A stretch of DNA of 64,000 nt from Nitrospinaceae bacterium (GCA_029261655.1 JAJDAY010000026.1:202362-266361); one strand, 5' to 3'. Shown: positions 35,911-45,995, counted from the stretch's first letter. Made by a program: numbers and translations. The notes: generated from the sequence alone by a model not told the origin.

Positions 35911-37854
35911 ATGTGCGGTTTTACTGGTTTTTTAAATTCTAGCTCTCGGGACCTCAATTGGCATGAGGATTTGGAAGCCATGAACTCGACTCTCAAGCAC
36001 CGAGGCCCCAATGACCAGGGCATTTGGTTCGACGCGCAAGCCGGTATCGGTCTGGCTCACCGGCGCTTATCTATATTGGATCTCTCCCCTCAGGGTCATC
36101 AGCCCATGATTTCGGCTAGTGACCGGTATGTGATCGTATTCAATGGCGAAATTTATAATTTTGAAGCTTTGCGCCAACAATTAACCTCCAGCCAATGGCA
36201 AGGTCATTCCGATACCGAAGTTATGTTGGCCGCTATTGAACAGTGGGGAGTTGAAAAAGCAGTCTCCCAATTCATAGGAATGTTCGCCTTTGCCTTATGG
36301 GACAAAAAAGACCGGTTGCTTCATCTTGTGCGCGATCGGTTAGGAATCAAGCCTTTATATTATGGATGGCAGGGAAATTCTTTTTTATTTGGGTCTGAAC
36401 TAAAGGCGCTCAAAGCCAACTCCGCTTTCAAAAACGAAGTTGACCGGAATTCTTTGGCCTTGCTGATGCGCCATAACTACATTCCCGCCCCTTATTCCAT
36501 CTATCAAAATATTTGCAAACTCCTTCCCGGTCATATTTTGACCTTAGACACAAAGAATCCGAATACGACTCCGAACCCGGTTCCCTACTGGTCCGCTAAA
36601 GAAATGCAGGAACAAAAATCAGCCAATCCTTTTACAGGTTCGGAAGAAGAGGCCATCAACCAGTTGGATATTATTTTACGCGATGCCGTGAAAATGCGGA
36701 TGATATCCGATGTCCCTTTAGGAGCTTTTCTCTCTGGAGGAATCGATTCCTCAACCGTGGTGGCCTTGATGCAGGCGCAAAGTGACCGTCCCGTAAAAAC
36801 TTTTTCCATTGGCTTTTTTGAGGATGAATATAATGAAGCCCAGCATGCAAACCTTGTCGCGAAACACCTGGGCACCGATCACACCGAACTTTATGTGAGT
36901 CCCCAGCAGGCGATGGATGTCATTCCCCGCTTGCCCACACTTTACGATGAACCTTTTTCAGATTCTTCACAAATTCCAACATTTCTGGTTTCGGAATTGG
37001 CCCGGGAAAATGTGACCGTGAGCTTGTCTGGAGATGGAGGGGATGAACTTTTCTGCGGATATTCTCGTTATAATACCTGCCAGGACATTTGGAAAATGAT
37101 CGGGTGGATGCCAACCAGAATACGAAAAATATTCGCGGGTTTGATCACTTCGGTTCCCATAGGAATTTATAATAAGGGCTTTGGGGCGCTTTCCCCCATA
37201 TTCAGTAAATATGGCCATGAGGGGCCTGTGGGAGATAAGCTTTACAAATTATCTGAAGTTTTGGCGATGGAGTCAACAAAGGCTCTCTATTTGAGGCTCA
37301 TGTCTCACTGGAAGGACCCCGCTTCTTTAGTTATAGGGGCTCTGGAGGAACCCCCTACCCCCTTTTCCAACGGAGTTCCCTGGGGAGAAAAGTCCGATCT
37401 TTTCCAAAAAATGATGCTTCTCGATACCATCACTTATTTACCAGATGATATTCTGACTAAAGTGGATCGTGCGAGCATGGGAGTCAGTTTAGAGGCAAGG
37501 GTTCCGTTGCTGGATCATAGAGTTGCGGAGTTTGCCTGGCGGATTCCCCTGGAAATGAAAATTAAAAATGGACAAAACAAGTGGCTGTTACGCCAGGTAT
37601 TATATAAATATGTCCCCAAAAAACTGATCGAACGACCCAAAATGGGTTTTGGAGTTCCAGTAGACTCCTGGCTGAGAGGCCCCTTACGGGATTGGGCAGA
37701 AGAATTACTCAGTGAAAATAGGCTACAGCAAGAAGGTTTTTTCCACCCCCAGCCCATCCGGCAAAAATGGTCGGAACACCTTTCGGGAAAGCGCGATTGG
37801 AATTTTTACCTCTGGGATGTGCTGATGTTTCAGGCCTGGCTGGAAAAAAACTGA
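35911..37854 (+). CDS. asnB: Glutamine-hydrolysing asparagine synthase (AsnB family)
   Basis: A 647-residue two-domain enzyme. The start MCGFTGFLN exposes Cys as glutaminase nucleophile; the glutaminase domain includes RGPNDQG and FNGEIYNFEAL. The synthase domain has the PP-loop FLSGGIDSSTVVAL near residue 275 and LSGDGGDELFCGYSRY. It makes asparagine from aspartate, or amidates another carboxylate. In polysaccharide loci such genes often amidate uronic acids, which would fit the nucleotide-sugar dehydrogenase in this locus, but this is inference. No missing residues noticed. Confidence 0.9.
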   Translation: MCGFTGFLNSSSRDLNWHEDLEAMNSTLKHRGPNDQGIWFDAQAGIGLAHRRLSILDLSPQGHQPMISASDRYVIVFNGEIYNFEALRQQLTSSQWQGHSDTEVMLAAIEQWGVEKAVSQFIGMFAFALWDKKDRLLHLVRDRLGIKPLYYGWQGNSFLFGSELKALKANSAFKNEVDRNSLALLMRHNYIPAPYSIYQNICKLLPGHILTLDTKNPNTTPNPVPYWSAKEMQEQKSANPFTGSEEEAINQLDIILRDAVKMRMISDVPLGAFLSGGIDSSTVVALMQAQSDRPVKTFSIGFFEDEYNEAQHANLVAKHLGTDHTELYVSPQQAMDVIPRLPTLYDEPFSDSSQIPTFLVSELARENVTVSLSGDGGDELFCGYSRYNTCQDIWKMIGWMPTRIRKIFAGLITSVPIGIYNKGFGALSPIFSKYGHEGPVGDKLYKLSEVLAMESTKALYLRLMSHWKDPASLVIGALEEPPTPFSNGVPWGEKSDLFQKMMLLDTITYLPDDILTKVDRASMGVSLEARVPLLDHRVAEFAWRIPLEMKIKNGQNKWLLRQVLYKYVPKKLIERPKMGFGVPVDSWLRGPLRDWAEELLSENRLQQEGFFHPQPIRQKWSEHLSGKRDWNFYLWDVLMFQAWLEKN

Positions 37855-37906
37855 AATTTTCCAATATCTATTCCTTTACAACCAGTAAGAACATTGAAGA
37901 TTTAAA

Positions 37907-39574
37907 ATGCCGCCACGAGACAAAGAAAAAATAAAAGTTGGGATTTTGCTGGACTCTTATTCTGTCCCCGCCTGGGAATACAGGGTGCTGGAAAGAATCG
38001 TTAACAGCAAAGTTGCGAAAATCGAAATAATCGCGAACAATAACAGAAAACCCTCTAAATCTTCTATCAATGAATATTCAATAAAACACAAAGAATATTT
38101 TTTGTATAACCTGTTCACTAAAATCGATGACAGGTTTTGCAAAATAAAACCAGATGCTTTCGAGATCAAAAACGCCACTGATTTATTAGCAGGGATTCCA
38201 GAGATAACTCTTGCTTCAAGCCAAAATTCTGACAACGATTATATTGAAGATGAAGATATAAAAAAATTCAGTGCGTTTGGTGTTGATGTTTTTATCCAAC
38301 TCGGAATCAGAAAACTGAGGGGAGAAACTCTGAAACTGCCAAGATTTGGTGTCTGGTCTTATCATCATGGAGACCCTAAGATATACAAGGGGGGGCCGGC
38401 GGGGTTCTGGGAGGTTTTTGAAAATCAACCTGTCACAGGCTCAACATTACAGGCATTGACAGGTGATTCAAACGAAGCCGTCGACATTTATAAATCTTTT
38501 TCGTCCACCCATTGGCTTTCGGTGGTAAGAAACAGGAATCAACTTTATTGGAATTCGTCCTCCTTCGTTTTAAGAAAACTGGAAGACTGTTTTAACTCGG
38601 GAGAAAAAGGTTTCAAAAAAGACCGGATTCAAAAAAAATTAGAATTTCATGACAGACGATCATACAAGCCTCCGACGAATGGGAAAATGGCGTATCTGTT
38701 ACTTCGCCATATCAAAAATTATCTGCAAAAAAAATTGTCGTATAAATTATATTTTGAACAATGGCAACTCAGGTTTTCTTTTGGTGAAGGAATTTCAAAA
38801 AACTTTCATCAATTTAAAAAATTGATTCCTCCAAAGGACAGATTTTGGGCAGACCCTTTCATTGTCCACAAAGATGACTCTCACTACATTTTCATAGAGG
38901 AATTAGAACATAAAGACAATAAGGGCTACATATCAGTGATTCTAATGGACGAGAATGGAAATCCCTCAAAACCTGAAAAGATTTTAGAAACCCCTTATCA
39001 TTTATCGTATCCCTTCATATTTAATTGGAAAAATGATTTTTACATGATTCCAGAAACCTGTGAAAATAGAACCATTGAAATTCACAAATGCACCGATTTC
39101 CCGTACCGCTGGGAATTGCACAAAAAGATTTTCGAAAATATAGATGCCGTGGACACGACTTTATTTTTCCACAATAAGAAATGGTGGTTGTTCACAAATA
39201 TTCAAGAAAATCCATGCACCGCCACCTACGATGACGAATTATTTTTATTTCATTCTGATGACCCGTTGAGTGAAAACTGGACTCCGCATCCCCTGAACCC
39301 TATTGTATCTGATGCGAGAAAGGCGAGACCCGCCGGTAAAATTTTCGAACAGGACGGTAATATTTTTCGCCCCTCTCAAAATTGTGGCGGACGCTATGGG
39401 CGCGGTCTGAATTTTAATAAAATTTTAAAACTGAATGAAACCGAATACGAGGAAGTTCAAATGGGAACCTATGAGCCTGAGTGGGACAACAGCTTATCAG
39501 GTTTTCATCATATTTCTCATGACAAGGGATTGACTTTCATCGATGTCTGTTCACGAAGATCCAGGGTTTATTAA
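37907..39574 (+). CDS. Formyltransferase-like N-terminus fused to a beta-propeller glycan-enzyme-like domain
   Basis: A 555-residue protein. Residues about 5-200 resemble the methionyl-tRNA formyltransferase catalytic fold, with VDVFIQLGIRKLRGETLKLP and SYHHGDPKIYKGGPAGFWE in the place of the HPSLLP loop. Residues about 290-550 (DRFWADPFIVHKDDSHYIFIEEL) match the propeller-like domain seen in glucosamine inositolphosphorylceramide transferase-type proteins and recall GH43/GH32 blades. A sugar N-formyl or similar acyl transfer linked to glycan binding is plausible, unproven. It lies between asnB and a GT2 gene. Confidence 0.65.
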   Translation: MPPRDKEKIKVGILLDSYSVPAWEYRVLERIVNSKVAKIEIIANNNRKPSKSSINEYSIKHKEYFLYNLFTKIDDRFCKIKPDAFEIKNATDLLAGIPEITLASSQNSDNDYIEDEDIKKFSAFGVDVFIQLGIRKLRGETLKLPRFGVWSYHHGDPKIYKGGPAGFWEVFENQPVTGSTLQALTGDSNEAVDIYKSFSSTHWLSVVRNRNQLYWNSSSFVLRKLEDCFNSGEKGFKKDRIQKKLEFHDRRSYKPPTNGKMAYLLLRHIKNYLQKKLSYKLYFEQWQLRFSFGEGISKNFHQFKKLIPPKDRFWADPFIVHKDDSHYIFIEELEHKDNKGYISVILMDENGNPSKPEKILETPYHLSYPFIFNWKNDFYMIPETCENRTIEIHKCTDFPYRWELHKKIFENIDAVDTTLFFHNKKWWLFTNIQENPCTATYDDELFLFHSDDPLSENWTPHPLNPIVSDARKARPAGKIFEQDGNIFRPSQNCGGRYGRGLNFNKILKLNETEYEEVQMGTYEPEWDNSLSGFHHISHDKGLTFIDVCSRRSRVY

Positions 39575-39944
39575 TTTAACTTCCGGTCATTGACATTCAT
39601 CTCCTGGCTCTTGGAACTTCCGTAAATTCAACGAATTTCCAAATAGTCTTTTATTTTGACTGGTTAATTTATTGGAGGTAGATCAAAAATTCCCGGTTTC
39701 AAAACTTCAGACCTAATAAAGTTCATTGGTTTGTAACCAAGGCGTTACAAGTCCTCTACAAACTCTTGATACCCTAATGTCATACTTTTTTATCATCTTC
39801 TACAGGAAGTTGATCATTGGAATAATCCGTCGCTTCTCTTTTTCCACTTAATACCCAGCGAAATTTTACCGGTCAAAAATTGGACTCATTGGGTTTTGGA
39901 AAAACAAAGGCTTTGTGCAATACCTGGATCAGGGAGATCATATC
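39575..39944. other. Intergenic region with the second polysaccharide promoter region
   Basis: Contains element A (39723-39783) and, nearer the GT2 gene, CACTTAATACCCA (39845-39857) shared with the 31.8-kb region. No gene or hairpin terminator is visible after the preceding unit. Confidence 0.5.
39723..39783 (+). promoter_or_regulatory. Shared polysaccharide-locus element, copy A
   Basis: Carries the perfect dyad GTAAC-CAAGGC-GTTAC, then TCTTGATACC at fixed distance and GTCAT. It matches copy B without gaps over 61 bp at 47 positions by my count, including the 17-mer GTTTGTAACCAAGGCGT. TTGATA could serve as a -35. It is 161 bp before the GT2 gene. Confidence 0.7.
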
Positions 39945-40874
39945 GTGGATCATAAATACACCTTCACCGTATTCACAACAACCTATAACCGGGCAAATTT
40001 ATTGCACCGTGTTTTTGAAAGTCTCAAGCCCCAGACTTTTCGCGACTTTGAGTGGCTGATCGCCGATAATGGTTCTGACGACAACACCCAGGAACTTGTC
40101 AACAAATGGATTCAGGAAGCCGATTTTCCCATCCGCCTCATTTCCTGGAAAAAAAATATTGGAATCATTGGAGCTTTGAATCGCGGAGTCTCTGAAGCCC
40201 AGGGCAGGTTTTTTTTAAACTTTGACTCCGATGACGAATGCTCTCCAGATGCCTTGGAGGGTTATAAAAAATACTGGGATCTTATTCCAGATGACGCTAA
40301 AGAAAATTTTTCCGCTGTCACTGCCCTGGTTGTAGATCAACATGGAAATCCGACCACAGAGAGATTTCCAAAGGATATCTTTGACTCCGATCCTTTAGAG
40401 ATTTTTTACAAATATAAAATTTCAGGAGAAATGTGGGGCTTCCAAAGAACAGACATTTTACGGCAGTTTCCTTTTCCAGACACAGAGGTTTTCATTCCTC
40501 TAAGCCTCACATGGAGCAGAATCGGTCGAAAATATAAAACTCGCTTTATAAATCAAGTTTATCGAACCTATTATATCAATGAGCCTGGCCGTGAAGATCA
40601 AATAACATTCCATTTGGCCTACTCTAAAATAAAAGAAAATGCTAAAGGTTCGGCTTTAATTCACCTGGACATTTTAAATAATGACACAAGGTGGTTCTGC
40701 GATTCTCCGAAGGAATTTTTTCGATCAGCAGTTCATTATTCCCGTTTTTCTTTACATGCCGAAATCGGTCTCAAGGATCAATTAAGAAAGTTGAATAATG
40801 GTTTGGCAAAATTCTTATGGCTGGTCATGTTGCCAGTTGGGGTATTGGTTTTTTTAAAAGAGCGTTGTAAATAG
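39945..40874 (+). CDS. Glycosyltransferase family 2
   Basis: A GT-A glycosyltransferase of about 309 residues. It opens with YTFTVFTTTYNRANLLHRVF, the nucleotide-binding strand, then WLIADNGSDDNTQELV and the DxD-type metal site NFDSDDECSPDAL. A short hydrophobic stretch near the C-terminus (FLWLVMLPVGVLVFL) may touch the membrane. The ORF track begins at GTG 39915; the in-frame GTG at 39945 has GGGAGA seven bases before it and is preferred. It begins the unit under element A. Confidence 0.83.
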   Translation: MDHKYTFTVFTTTYNRANLLHRVFESLKPQTFRDFEWLIADNGSDDNTQELVNKWIQEADFPIRLISWKKNIGIIGALNRGVSEAQGRFFLNFDSDDECSPDALEGYKKYWDLIPDDAKENFSAVTALVVDQHGNPTTERFPKDIFDSDPLEIFYKYKISGEMWGFQRTDILRQFPFPDTEVFIPLSLTWSRIGRKYKTRFINQVYRTYYINEPGREDQITFHLAYSKIKENAKGSALIHLDILNNDTRWFCDSPKEFFRSAVHYSRFSLHAEIGLKDQLRKLNNGLAKFLWLVMLPVGVLVFLKERCK

Positions 40875-40948
40875 CGGGGATTTTATTGAAATGGTTTCAG
40901 TTCCGCACCAGCTTGGCGGTTTGACAATAAATTGGGAACTCTTTGACT

Positions 40949-42124
40949 ATGATTCGCATTTGCTTTCTTATTCGGCAGCTTGATGAAGGAGGAGCGCAAC
41001 GCCAACTGCTCACGTTAGTCAAGGGTTTGGACAAGACAAAATACAAAATCACTTTAATCAGTTTTTATGAGGGCGGTTTCTTTTCCGAGGAAATCAAGTT
41101 ATTCCCTCATGTTAAGTACCTATGTTTAGAAAAAAGCGGTCGCTGGGACGTGATCAATTTCATTTATCGTCTTGTCACCCAATTGCGCCAGATCAAACCT
41201 GATTTTTTGCATGGCTATCTTGATCTTGCCAACTGTCTCACTATTTTTCTGAAACCATTTTTACCAAAAACGCGGATGATTTTTGGGGTCCGTGCTTCCA
41301 ATATGGATTTGAGCCGTTATGATTGGTTGAGCAGGTTTGCCTATAAAGCGGAATGTTTTTTATCCCGATTTGCAGACACTATCATTGTTAACTCAAAAGC
41401 GGGTTTCCGACATTCAGCCTCTCACGGATTTCCTGAAAACAAAATGGTTGTCATCCCCAATGGGATTGACACCGAAAGATTTAAACCTGATCCCCTGACC
41501 GGGGCCAAAATGCGTAACGAATGGGGAGCAAAAAAGGAAGATATCCTGATCGGGCTTGTGGGCAGGCTTGATCCCATGAAAGATCACCCTACCTTCCTGA
41601 AAGCGGCGTCCTTATACGCAAAAAAGAAAGAGAATGTGCGCTTTATTTGTATTGGAGATGGGTCCAATCCTTACAAGAAAGAACTCGTTGACCTTGGACA
41701 ACGTCTTGGTCTATCCAATCGCGTCGTCTGGGCTGGTTCTCATAAAGATATGCTCTCAGTCTATAATGCGTTGGATCTGGTTTGCTCATCTTCTATTACC
41801 GAAGGATTCCCAAATGTAATTGGAGAGGCTATGGCTTGCGGGGTTCCGTGTGTCGTGACAGATGTAGGAGATTCTTCCTGGCTTATTGGTGATACGGGGA
41901 TCGTCGTTCCACCCAAAAATCCGAACGCTTTGGCGGACGGTTGGGACAAGTGCCTGAACGAGGATAAAAGCGGACAAGCCATTCGAGTGCGATTAAGAAT
42001 AGAAAAAAATTTTAGCCTCCACCATTTGGTTCAACGGACTGAAGAAGTATTATCGCTTGATGCAGGATTTTCTACTATGAATCAACCAAATCTTTCACCA
42101 ATCGACCTGGATTTAACGCATTAA
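40949..42124 (+). CDS. Glycosyltransferase family 4 (paralogue 1)
   Basis: A GT-B enzyme of about 391 residues: RQLDEGGAQRQLLTLVKGLD, NGIDTERFKPD, LVGRLDPMKDHPTFLKAA and the donor block SSSITEGFPNVIGEAMACGVPCVVTDVGD. It is clearly related to the GT4 at 43413, sharing even a 21-nt identical stretch over EAMACG, so the two arose by duplication. ATG 40949 gives a normal family start, though TTG 40943 (ORF track) is better spaced from GGGAA. The donor sugar is unknown. Confidence 0.87.
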   Translation: MIRICFLIRQLDEGGAQRQLLTLVKGLDKTKYKITLISFYEGGFFSEEIKLFPHVKYLCLEKSGRWDVINFIYRLVTQLRQIKPDFLHGYLDLANCLTIFLKPFLPKTRMIFGVRASNMDLSRYDWLSRFAYKAECFLSRFADTIIVNSKAGFRHSASHGFPENKMVVIPNGIDTERFKPDPLTGAKMRNEWGAKKEDILIGLVGRLDPMKDHPTFLKAASLYAKKKENVRFICIGDGSNPYKKELVDLGQRLGLSNRVVWAGSHKDMLSVYNALDLVCSSSITEGFPNVIGEAMACGVPCVVTDVGDSSWLIGDTGIVVPPKNPNALADGWDKCLNEDKSGQAIRVRLRIEKNFSLHHLVQRTEEVLSLDAGFSTMNQPNLSPIDLDLTH

Positions 42125-42156
42125 ATTATTTCAAAATTGAAAAAGAGTTCTTTTAA

Positions 42157-43416
42157 ATGGACCGCTTGATAAATTTTTTTACAATAGTTATTGTTACCGT
42201 CCTCATTTTTCCTGTACTGACCGGCGCAGACGCCTATTTTTTAAAAATTGGTATTTTGCCGCCTTATCCTTCGCTTTTATTGTTGCTTGCAATTTTTACC
42301 CCGATTCTATATCGAAGTCTGATCAAGAGTAGGGGGCGTGATTTGCTTAGGGTTTACTACAATACTCGATGGATTTCTGTTCCATTGGGAATATTAGCCG
42401 TATTCTCTTTAGTATGGGGATTGCACCCTGGCGCAAACTGGGACGAAAATGGTAGAGCCATTTTTTATGAGCCATACCATTGGTTTCTTTTATTGCTTTC
42501 GATTGGAGTTACGAGTTCCGGGACGATTAGAAAACATTATCGACTGATATTTATAATGATGTTTTTAGGCGCCTCCGCCTCTATTTGGTGGGATATGAGT
42601 TTTCCTGGTTTTTTTTCTAAACTTACAACCCGTGCCGCCGGGTTTTACACCGACGCGAATGCCGGAGCAATGAGTATCGTTATACTGGCCATCGCCTCCA
42701 TAAATTGGGAAAAGCCTGATAGCTTGAACTGGTTATTGCTGATTTTAGTCCCAATTTTTCTCTACCCGACTTTATCCGTGGGAAGCATTTCATTGTTTGT
42801 GATTATTTTATTTATTTATCTGTTTTTGAGTTTTAAGGGAAAAGTTAATGTGATGAAGAGTTTGACCTGGATTACCGTTTCTGCACTCCTGGTACTTTTT
42901 GTTGCAAAGCCTATTTTTATGGAAATGGCTTCTACCAATACCATGTTTGAAGAAAAAGTCTCCAAAGAAAGAGTTGATGACATTGTTAAAATGGGACAGG
43001 GTGATTTAGCGTTTGCACAAGATCATGACCGGTTGAATCTGGTAATTCAATATTGGAATATTTTTATTGACGCGCCTTTATTTGGTCATGGTACGGGCTT
43101 TATACATACTCCTGAAGCAACTCGCACATTGGGTCCCCACAATATGTTTTTAAGATACGGAGTAGAATACGGACTCCTGGGATTGGCTCTTTATTTGTTG
43201 CTTCTCGGGGGTGCTTTTTACCACTTTTGGACTTTAAATAGCAGACGGGGGATGGTACTTGTTTTAGCATTTGTTCATTACAGCTTTCTTGATCACAACT
43301 TGCTGCTACATAAAACCCCTCTGATAACGTTTGGGGTCCTTGCAACATTAGCCTACCTTGAAAAGGTAAAAAGTCACCCTATTAGAACCCCTGGCAGGAA
43401 ATTGGCTCCCCAATGA
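42157..43416 (+). CDS. O-antigen ligase/Wzy-like polymerase membrane protein
   Basis: A 419-residue membrane protein with about ten hydrophobic helices and one long periplasmic loop (about residues 245-325) ending in FGHGTGFIHTPEATRTLGPHNMFLRYGVEYGLLG, the Wzy_C/WaaL signature. Such proteins polymerise repeat units or ligate glycan to its carrier in the periplasm. It lies between two paralogous GT4 genes and overlaps the second by four bases (ATGA), so translation is coupled. Polymerase is my preferred reading because a Wzc-type co-polymerase is in the locus; ligase cannot be excluded. Confidence 0.82.
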   Translation: MDRLINFFTIVIVTVLIFPVLTGADAYFLKIGILPPYPSLLLLLAIFTPILYRSLIKSRGRDLLRVYYNTRWISVPLGILAVFSLVWGLHPGANWDENGRAIFYEPYHWFLLLLSIGVTSSGTIRKHYRLIFIMMFLGASASIWWDMSFPGFFSKLTTRAAGFYTDANAGAMSIVILAIASINWEKPDSLNWLLLILVPIFLYPTLSVGSISLFVIILFIYLFLSFKGKVNVMKSLTWITVSALLVLFVAKPIFMEMASTNTMFEEKVSKERVDDIVKMGQGDLAFAQDHDRLNLVIQYWNIFIDAPLFGHGTGFIHTPEATRTLGPHNMFLRYGVEYGLLGLALYLLLLGGAFYHFWTLNSRRGMVLVLAFVHYSFLDHNLLLHKTPLITFGVLATLAYLEKVKSHPIRTPGRKLAPQ

Positions 43417-44588
43417 CATCGACTCATCCAGAATACCGAATCCTCCATTTAGCCACCAGCCTAGAAACTGCTGGAGCACAGGCAATGCTCTACAAGCTCC
43501 TGTCCGGCATGGACCCCAAAAAATTTAAATCCGATGTGGTTTGCCTTATGGATATTGGCCCAATGGGAAAGAAAATTCTGGAGTTGGGTATTCCGGTTCA
43601 CGCTGTTGGCATGCGTTTAGGACGGCCTGATCCAATATCGATCTGGCGGCTGATACGCATCGTAAAGAAGTTACGGCCAAACTTGATCCAGGGCTGGATG
43701 TATCACGGCAACCTGGCCGCCCAGTTCACGAAGCCTTTTCTTCCCAAACCGATACCGGTATTATGGAATATTCGCCACTCCGTCAATGATCTGAACAATG
43801 AAAAAAAGACGACCGCCTGGGTTATCCGCCTTTGCGCCAGACTATCGAAAAAGCCTGATAAAATTCTTTACAATTCTCAAGTAGGCGCAGATCAGCACGA
43901 AGTTTTAGGCTACGCTCCCGAAAAACGAATAGTGATAGCAAATGGCTTTGACACCGAATTATTTTCTCCTTCTAAAGAAGCACGAATACAAATACGGGAA
44001 GAACTGGGGTTGCCCCCCTCCTCCATCATAATTGGGCAAATAGGCCGATACCATGAAATGAAAGACCATCCAAACTTTATTCACGCGGCCGGGCATCTTT
44101 CCAAATCTCACCCCGATGTTCACTTTCTTATGGCTGGAAAAAATGTAGATACTAACAACAGAAAGTTGATGGATTTGATACAAGACTTAAAGCTCGCCCC
44201 TAAATTTCACCTTCTGGGTGAGCGCAAGGACATGAATGTACTGGTGGCAGGTCTGGACATTGCATCCTCCTCCTCATCTTTTGGAGAAGGATTTCCCAAT
44301 GTTATAGGAGAGGCTATGGCTTGCGGGATACCCTGCGTGGTGACTGAAGTAGGCGATTCTCCGTTTATAATCGGAAAAACGGGAATTGTAGTCCCCCCTC
44401 GATCCTATAAAGCCATGGCATGTGCCTGGAAGGATTTGTTGGATATGGAACCCGAGGCCCGCCGCGACCTGGGCAAACAAGCCAGAGAAATGACGATAAA
44501 CAGATTTTCCCTGGGCAGTATCGTGTCCCAATATGAATCACTGTATTCCGATCTATTGTTTAATTCCCCCAATAAACCATTTGGATAA
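43413..44588 (+). CDS. Glycosyltransferase family 4 (paralogue 2)
   Basis: A 391-residue GT-B enzyme: HLATSLETAGAQAMLYKLLSGMD, ANGFDTELFSPSKEA, IGRYHEMKDHPNFIHAAG and SSSFGEGFPNVIGEAMACGIPCVVTEVGD. It is the paralogue of the GT4 at 40949, with which it shares long matching blocks in the donor site while the N-terminal acceptor domains differ more. That fits duplicates that keep the donor sugar but use different acceptors; this is an inference. It overlaps the Wzy-like gene by four bases. Confidence 0.87.
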   Translation: MTSTHPEYRILHLATSLETAGAQAMLYKLLSGMDPKKFKSDVVCLMDIGPMGKKILELGIPVHAVGMRLGRPDPISIWRLIRIVKKLRPNLIQGWMYHGNLAAQFTKPFLPKPIPVLWNIRHSVNDLNNEKKTTAWVIRLCARLSKKPDKILYNSQVGADQHEVLGYAPEKRIVIANGFDTELFSPSKEARIQIREELGLPPSSIIIGQIGRYHEMKDHPNFIHAAGHLSKSHPDVHFLMAGKNVDTNNRKLMDLIQDLKLAPKFHLLGERKDMNVLVAGLDIASSSSSFGEGFPNVIGEAMACGIPCVVTEVGDSPFIIGKTGIVVPPRSYKAMACAWKDLLDMEPEARRDLGKQAREMTINRFSLGSIVSQYESLYSDLLFNSPNKPFG

Positions 44589-44681
44589 ACGCCCATTCTT
44601 ATATAAGCCCGGTTTATCGGGGCCATGCCATGAGGGCGTGTTAATGTTTAAATTCTGGTTGAGAAAGGAAAATTCAGGAAA

Positions 44682-45797
44682 ATGAAAGTTCTTATAGTTT
44701 CGCACCACACCAAATCCCTACTGAACTTTCGCAGTCAACTACTCGCCAGTTTTGTCGAAGCGGGTCACGAGGTGATTGTTTGCTCACCCGAAAACGACCC
44801 TGAGTTTCTCCAAAAGTTTTCGGAAATGAAAATCTCCTTCATCACCTTTCCCCTGAAACGGAACGGTATGAACCCGCTGAATGATATTGATTCCCTTCTA
44901 TTTCTAGTCAAGACTCTGAAAAAAATCAAACCCGACGTTGTTTATTCAATATCCACGAAGCCGGTCATATACGGATCTTTGGCCGCCCGCCTGACCGGGG
45001 TTCCCAGGGTGTTTTCGATGATATCCGGAGCCGGCTATGCATTTATCGAAGTGGGTTTCATGAGAAAGCTGATCAATTTGCTGGTGCGGGGCATGTTTCA
45101 ATTGTCATTGAAAAAAAATATTTCCGTCTTTTTTCTAAATCCCGACGATCGGGATCTATTTGTCGGCTTGGGATTGCTCAGTCAGAAACAAGCCGTCGTG
45201 ATTAATGGCGAGGGCGTTGAATTGAACCATTTTCATCCGACCCCGATGCCCCGGAGTGCGCCGGTATTTTTATTGATTTGCAGATTGATTAAAGAAAAAG
45301 GAGTCCTCGTTTATGCGGATGCCGCGCGGATCTTAAAACAGCGGTACCCGGAAGCCTCTTTCAATTTACTAGGTCCTTTTGACAGCAACAACACATCCGC
45401 CTTGTCCAGATCCCAAATTGAAAAATGGCATCAGGAGGGCTCCATCAATTATTGCGGGGAAACCGATGATGTTCGGCCATTTATTTCAGCGGCCAGCGTT
45501 TTCGTTCTCCCCTCCTATTACCGGGAGGGCCTGCCCCGTTCAACTATGGAAGCGATGTCAATGGGGCGTCCGATCATCACCACCGATTGGACGGGATGCC
45601 GGGAAACTGTGATTGAGGGGGACAACGGGTTTCTCATTCCCATAAAAGATGTGAATGCCCTGGTGAAAGCGATGGAACATTTTATCCTCAATCCAGACGC
45701 GATAAAAAAAATGGGACAGCGCAGTCAGGAATTAGCGGTTGAAAAATTTGATGTGGTTAAAATAAATGCCAAAATCATGAAAGAAATGGGATTGTGA
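44682..45797 (+). CDS. Glycosyltransferase family 4 (WbpX/PglA-like)
   Basis: A 371-residue GT-B enzyme starting MKVLIVSHHTKSLLNFRSQLLASFVEAGHEV, with VYSISTKPVIYGSLAARLTGVPRVFSMISGAGYAF, a combination typical of the GT4 group including N,N'-diacetylbacillosaminyl transferases and related second-sugar enzymes. The donor site is YYREGLPRSTMEAMSMGRPIITTDWTGCRET. It differs from the two upstream GT4 paralogues. AGGAAA is just before the ATG. It precedes an SDR epimerase. Confidence 0.87.
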   Translation: MKVLIVSHHTKSLLNFRSQLLASFVEAGHEVIVCSPENDPEFLQKFSEMKISFITFPLKRNGMNPLNDIDSLLFLVKTLKKIKPDVVYSISTKPVIYGSLAARLTGVPRVFSMISGAGYAFIEVGFMRKLINLLVRGMFQLSLKKNISVFFLNPDDRDLFVGLGLLSQKQAVVINGEGVELNHFHPTPMPRSAPVFLLICRLIKEKGVLVYADAARILKQRYPEASFNLLGPFDSNNTSALSRSQIEKWHQEGSINYCGETDDVRPFISAASVFVLPSYYREGLPRSTMEAMSMGRPIITTDWTGCRETVIEGDNGFLIPIKDVNALVKAMEHFILNPDAIKKMGQRSQELAVEKFDVVKINAKIMKEMGL

Positions 45798-45995
45798 TTG
45801 AAGAAACAGCTCTTGAATCCGGTTAAATCAAACAAGCGTTGTCCGATCATTCTCCCAGACATTCTGGACTGAAAATTTTTAAAAATTAGATACCTGTATT
45901 TCCCCTTAAAAAAAGTTGGCCCGACTGCGTTCAGAGGGAAGACTTCAAATGAGGAAATTCCCAGGTTTTCGATTAAAAAATCAGGAGAATCCAAC

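Noticed and set aside
39845-39857. CACTTAATACCCA shared with 31835-31847
   Set aside because: A 13-mer match is expected by chance many times in 64 kb; the flanks diverge.
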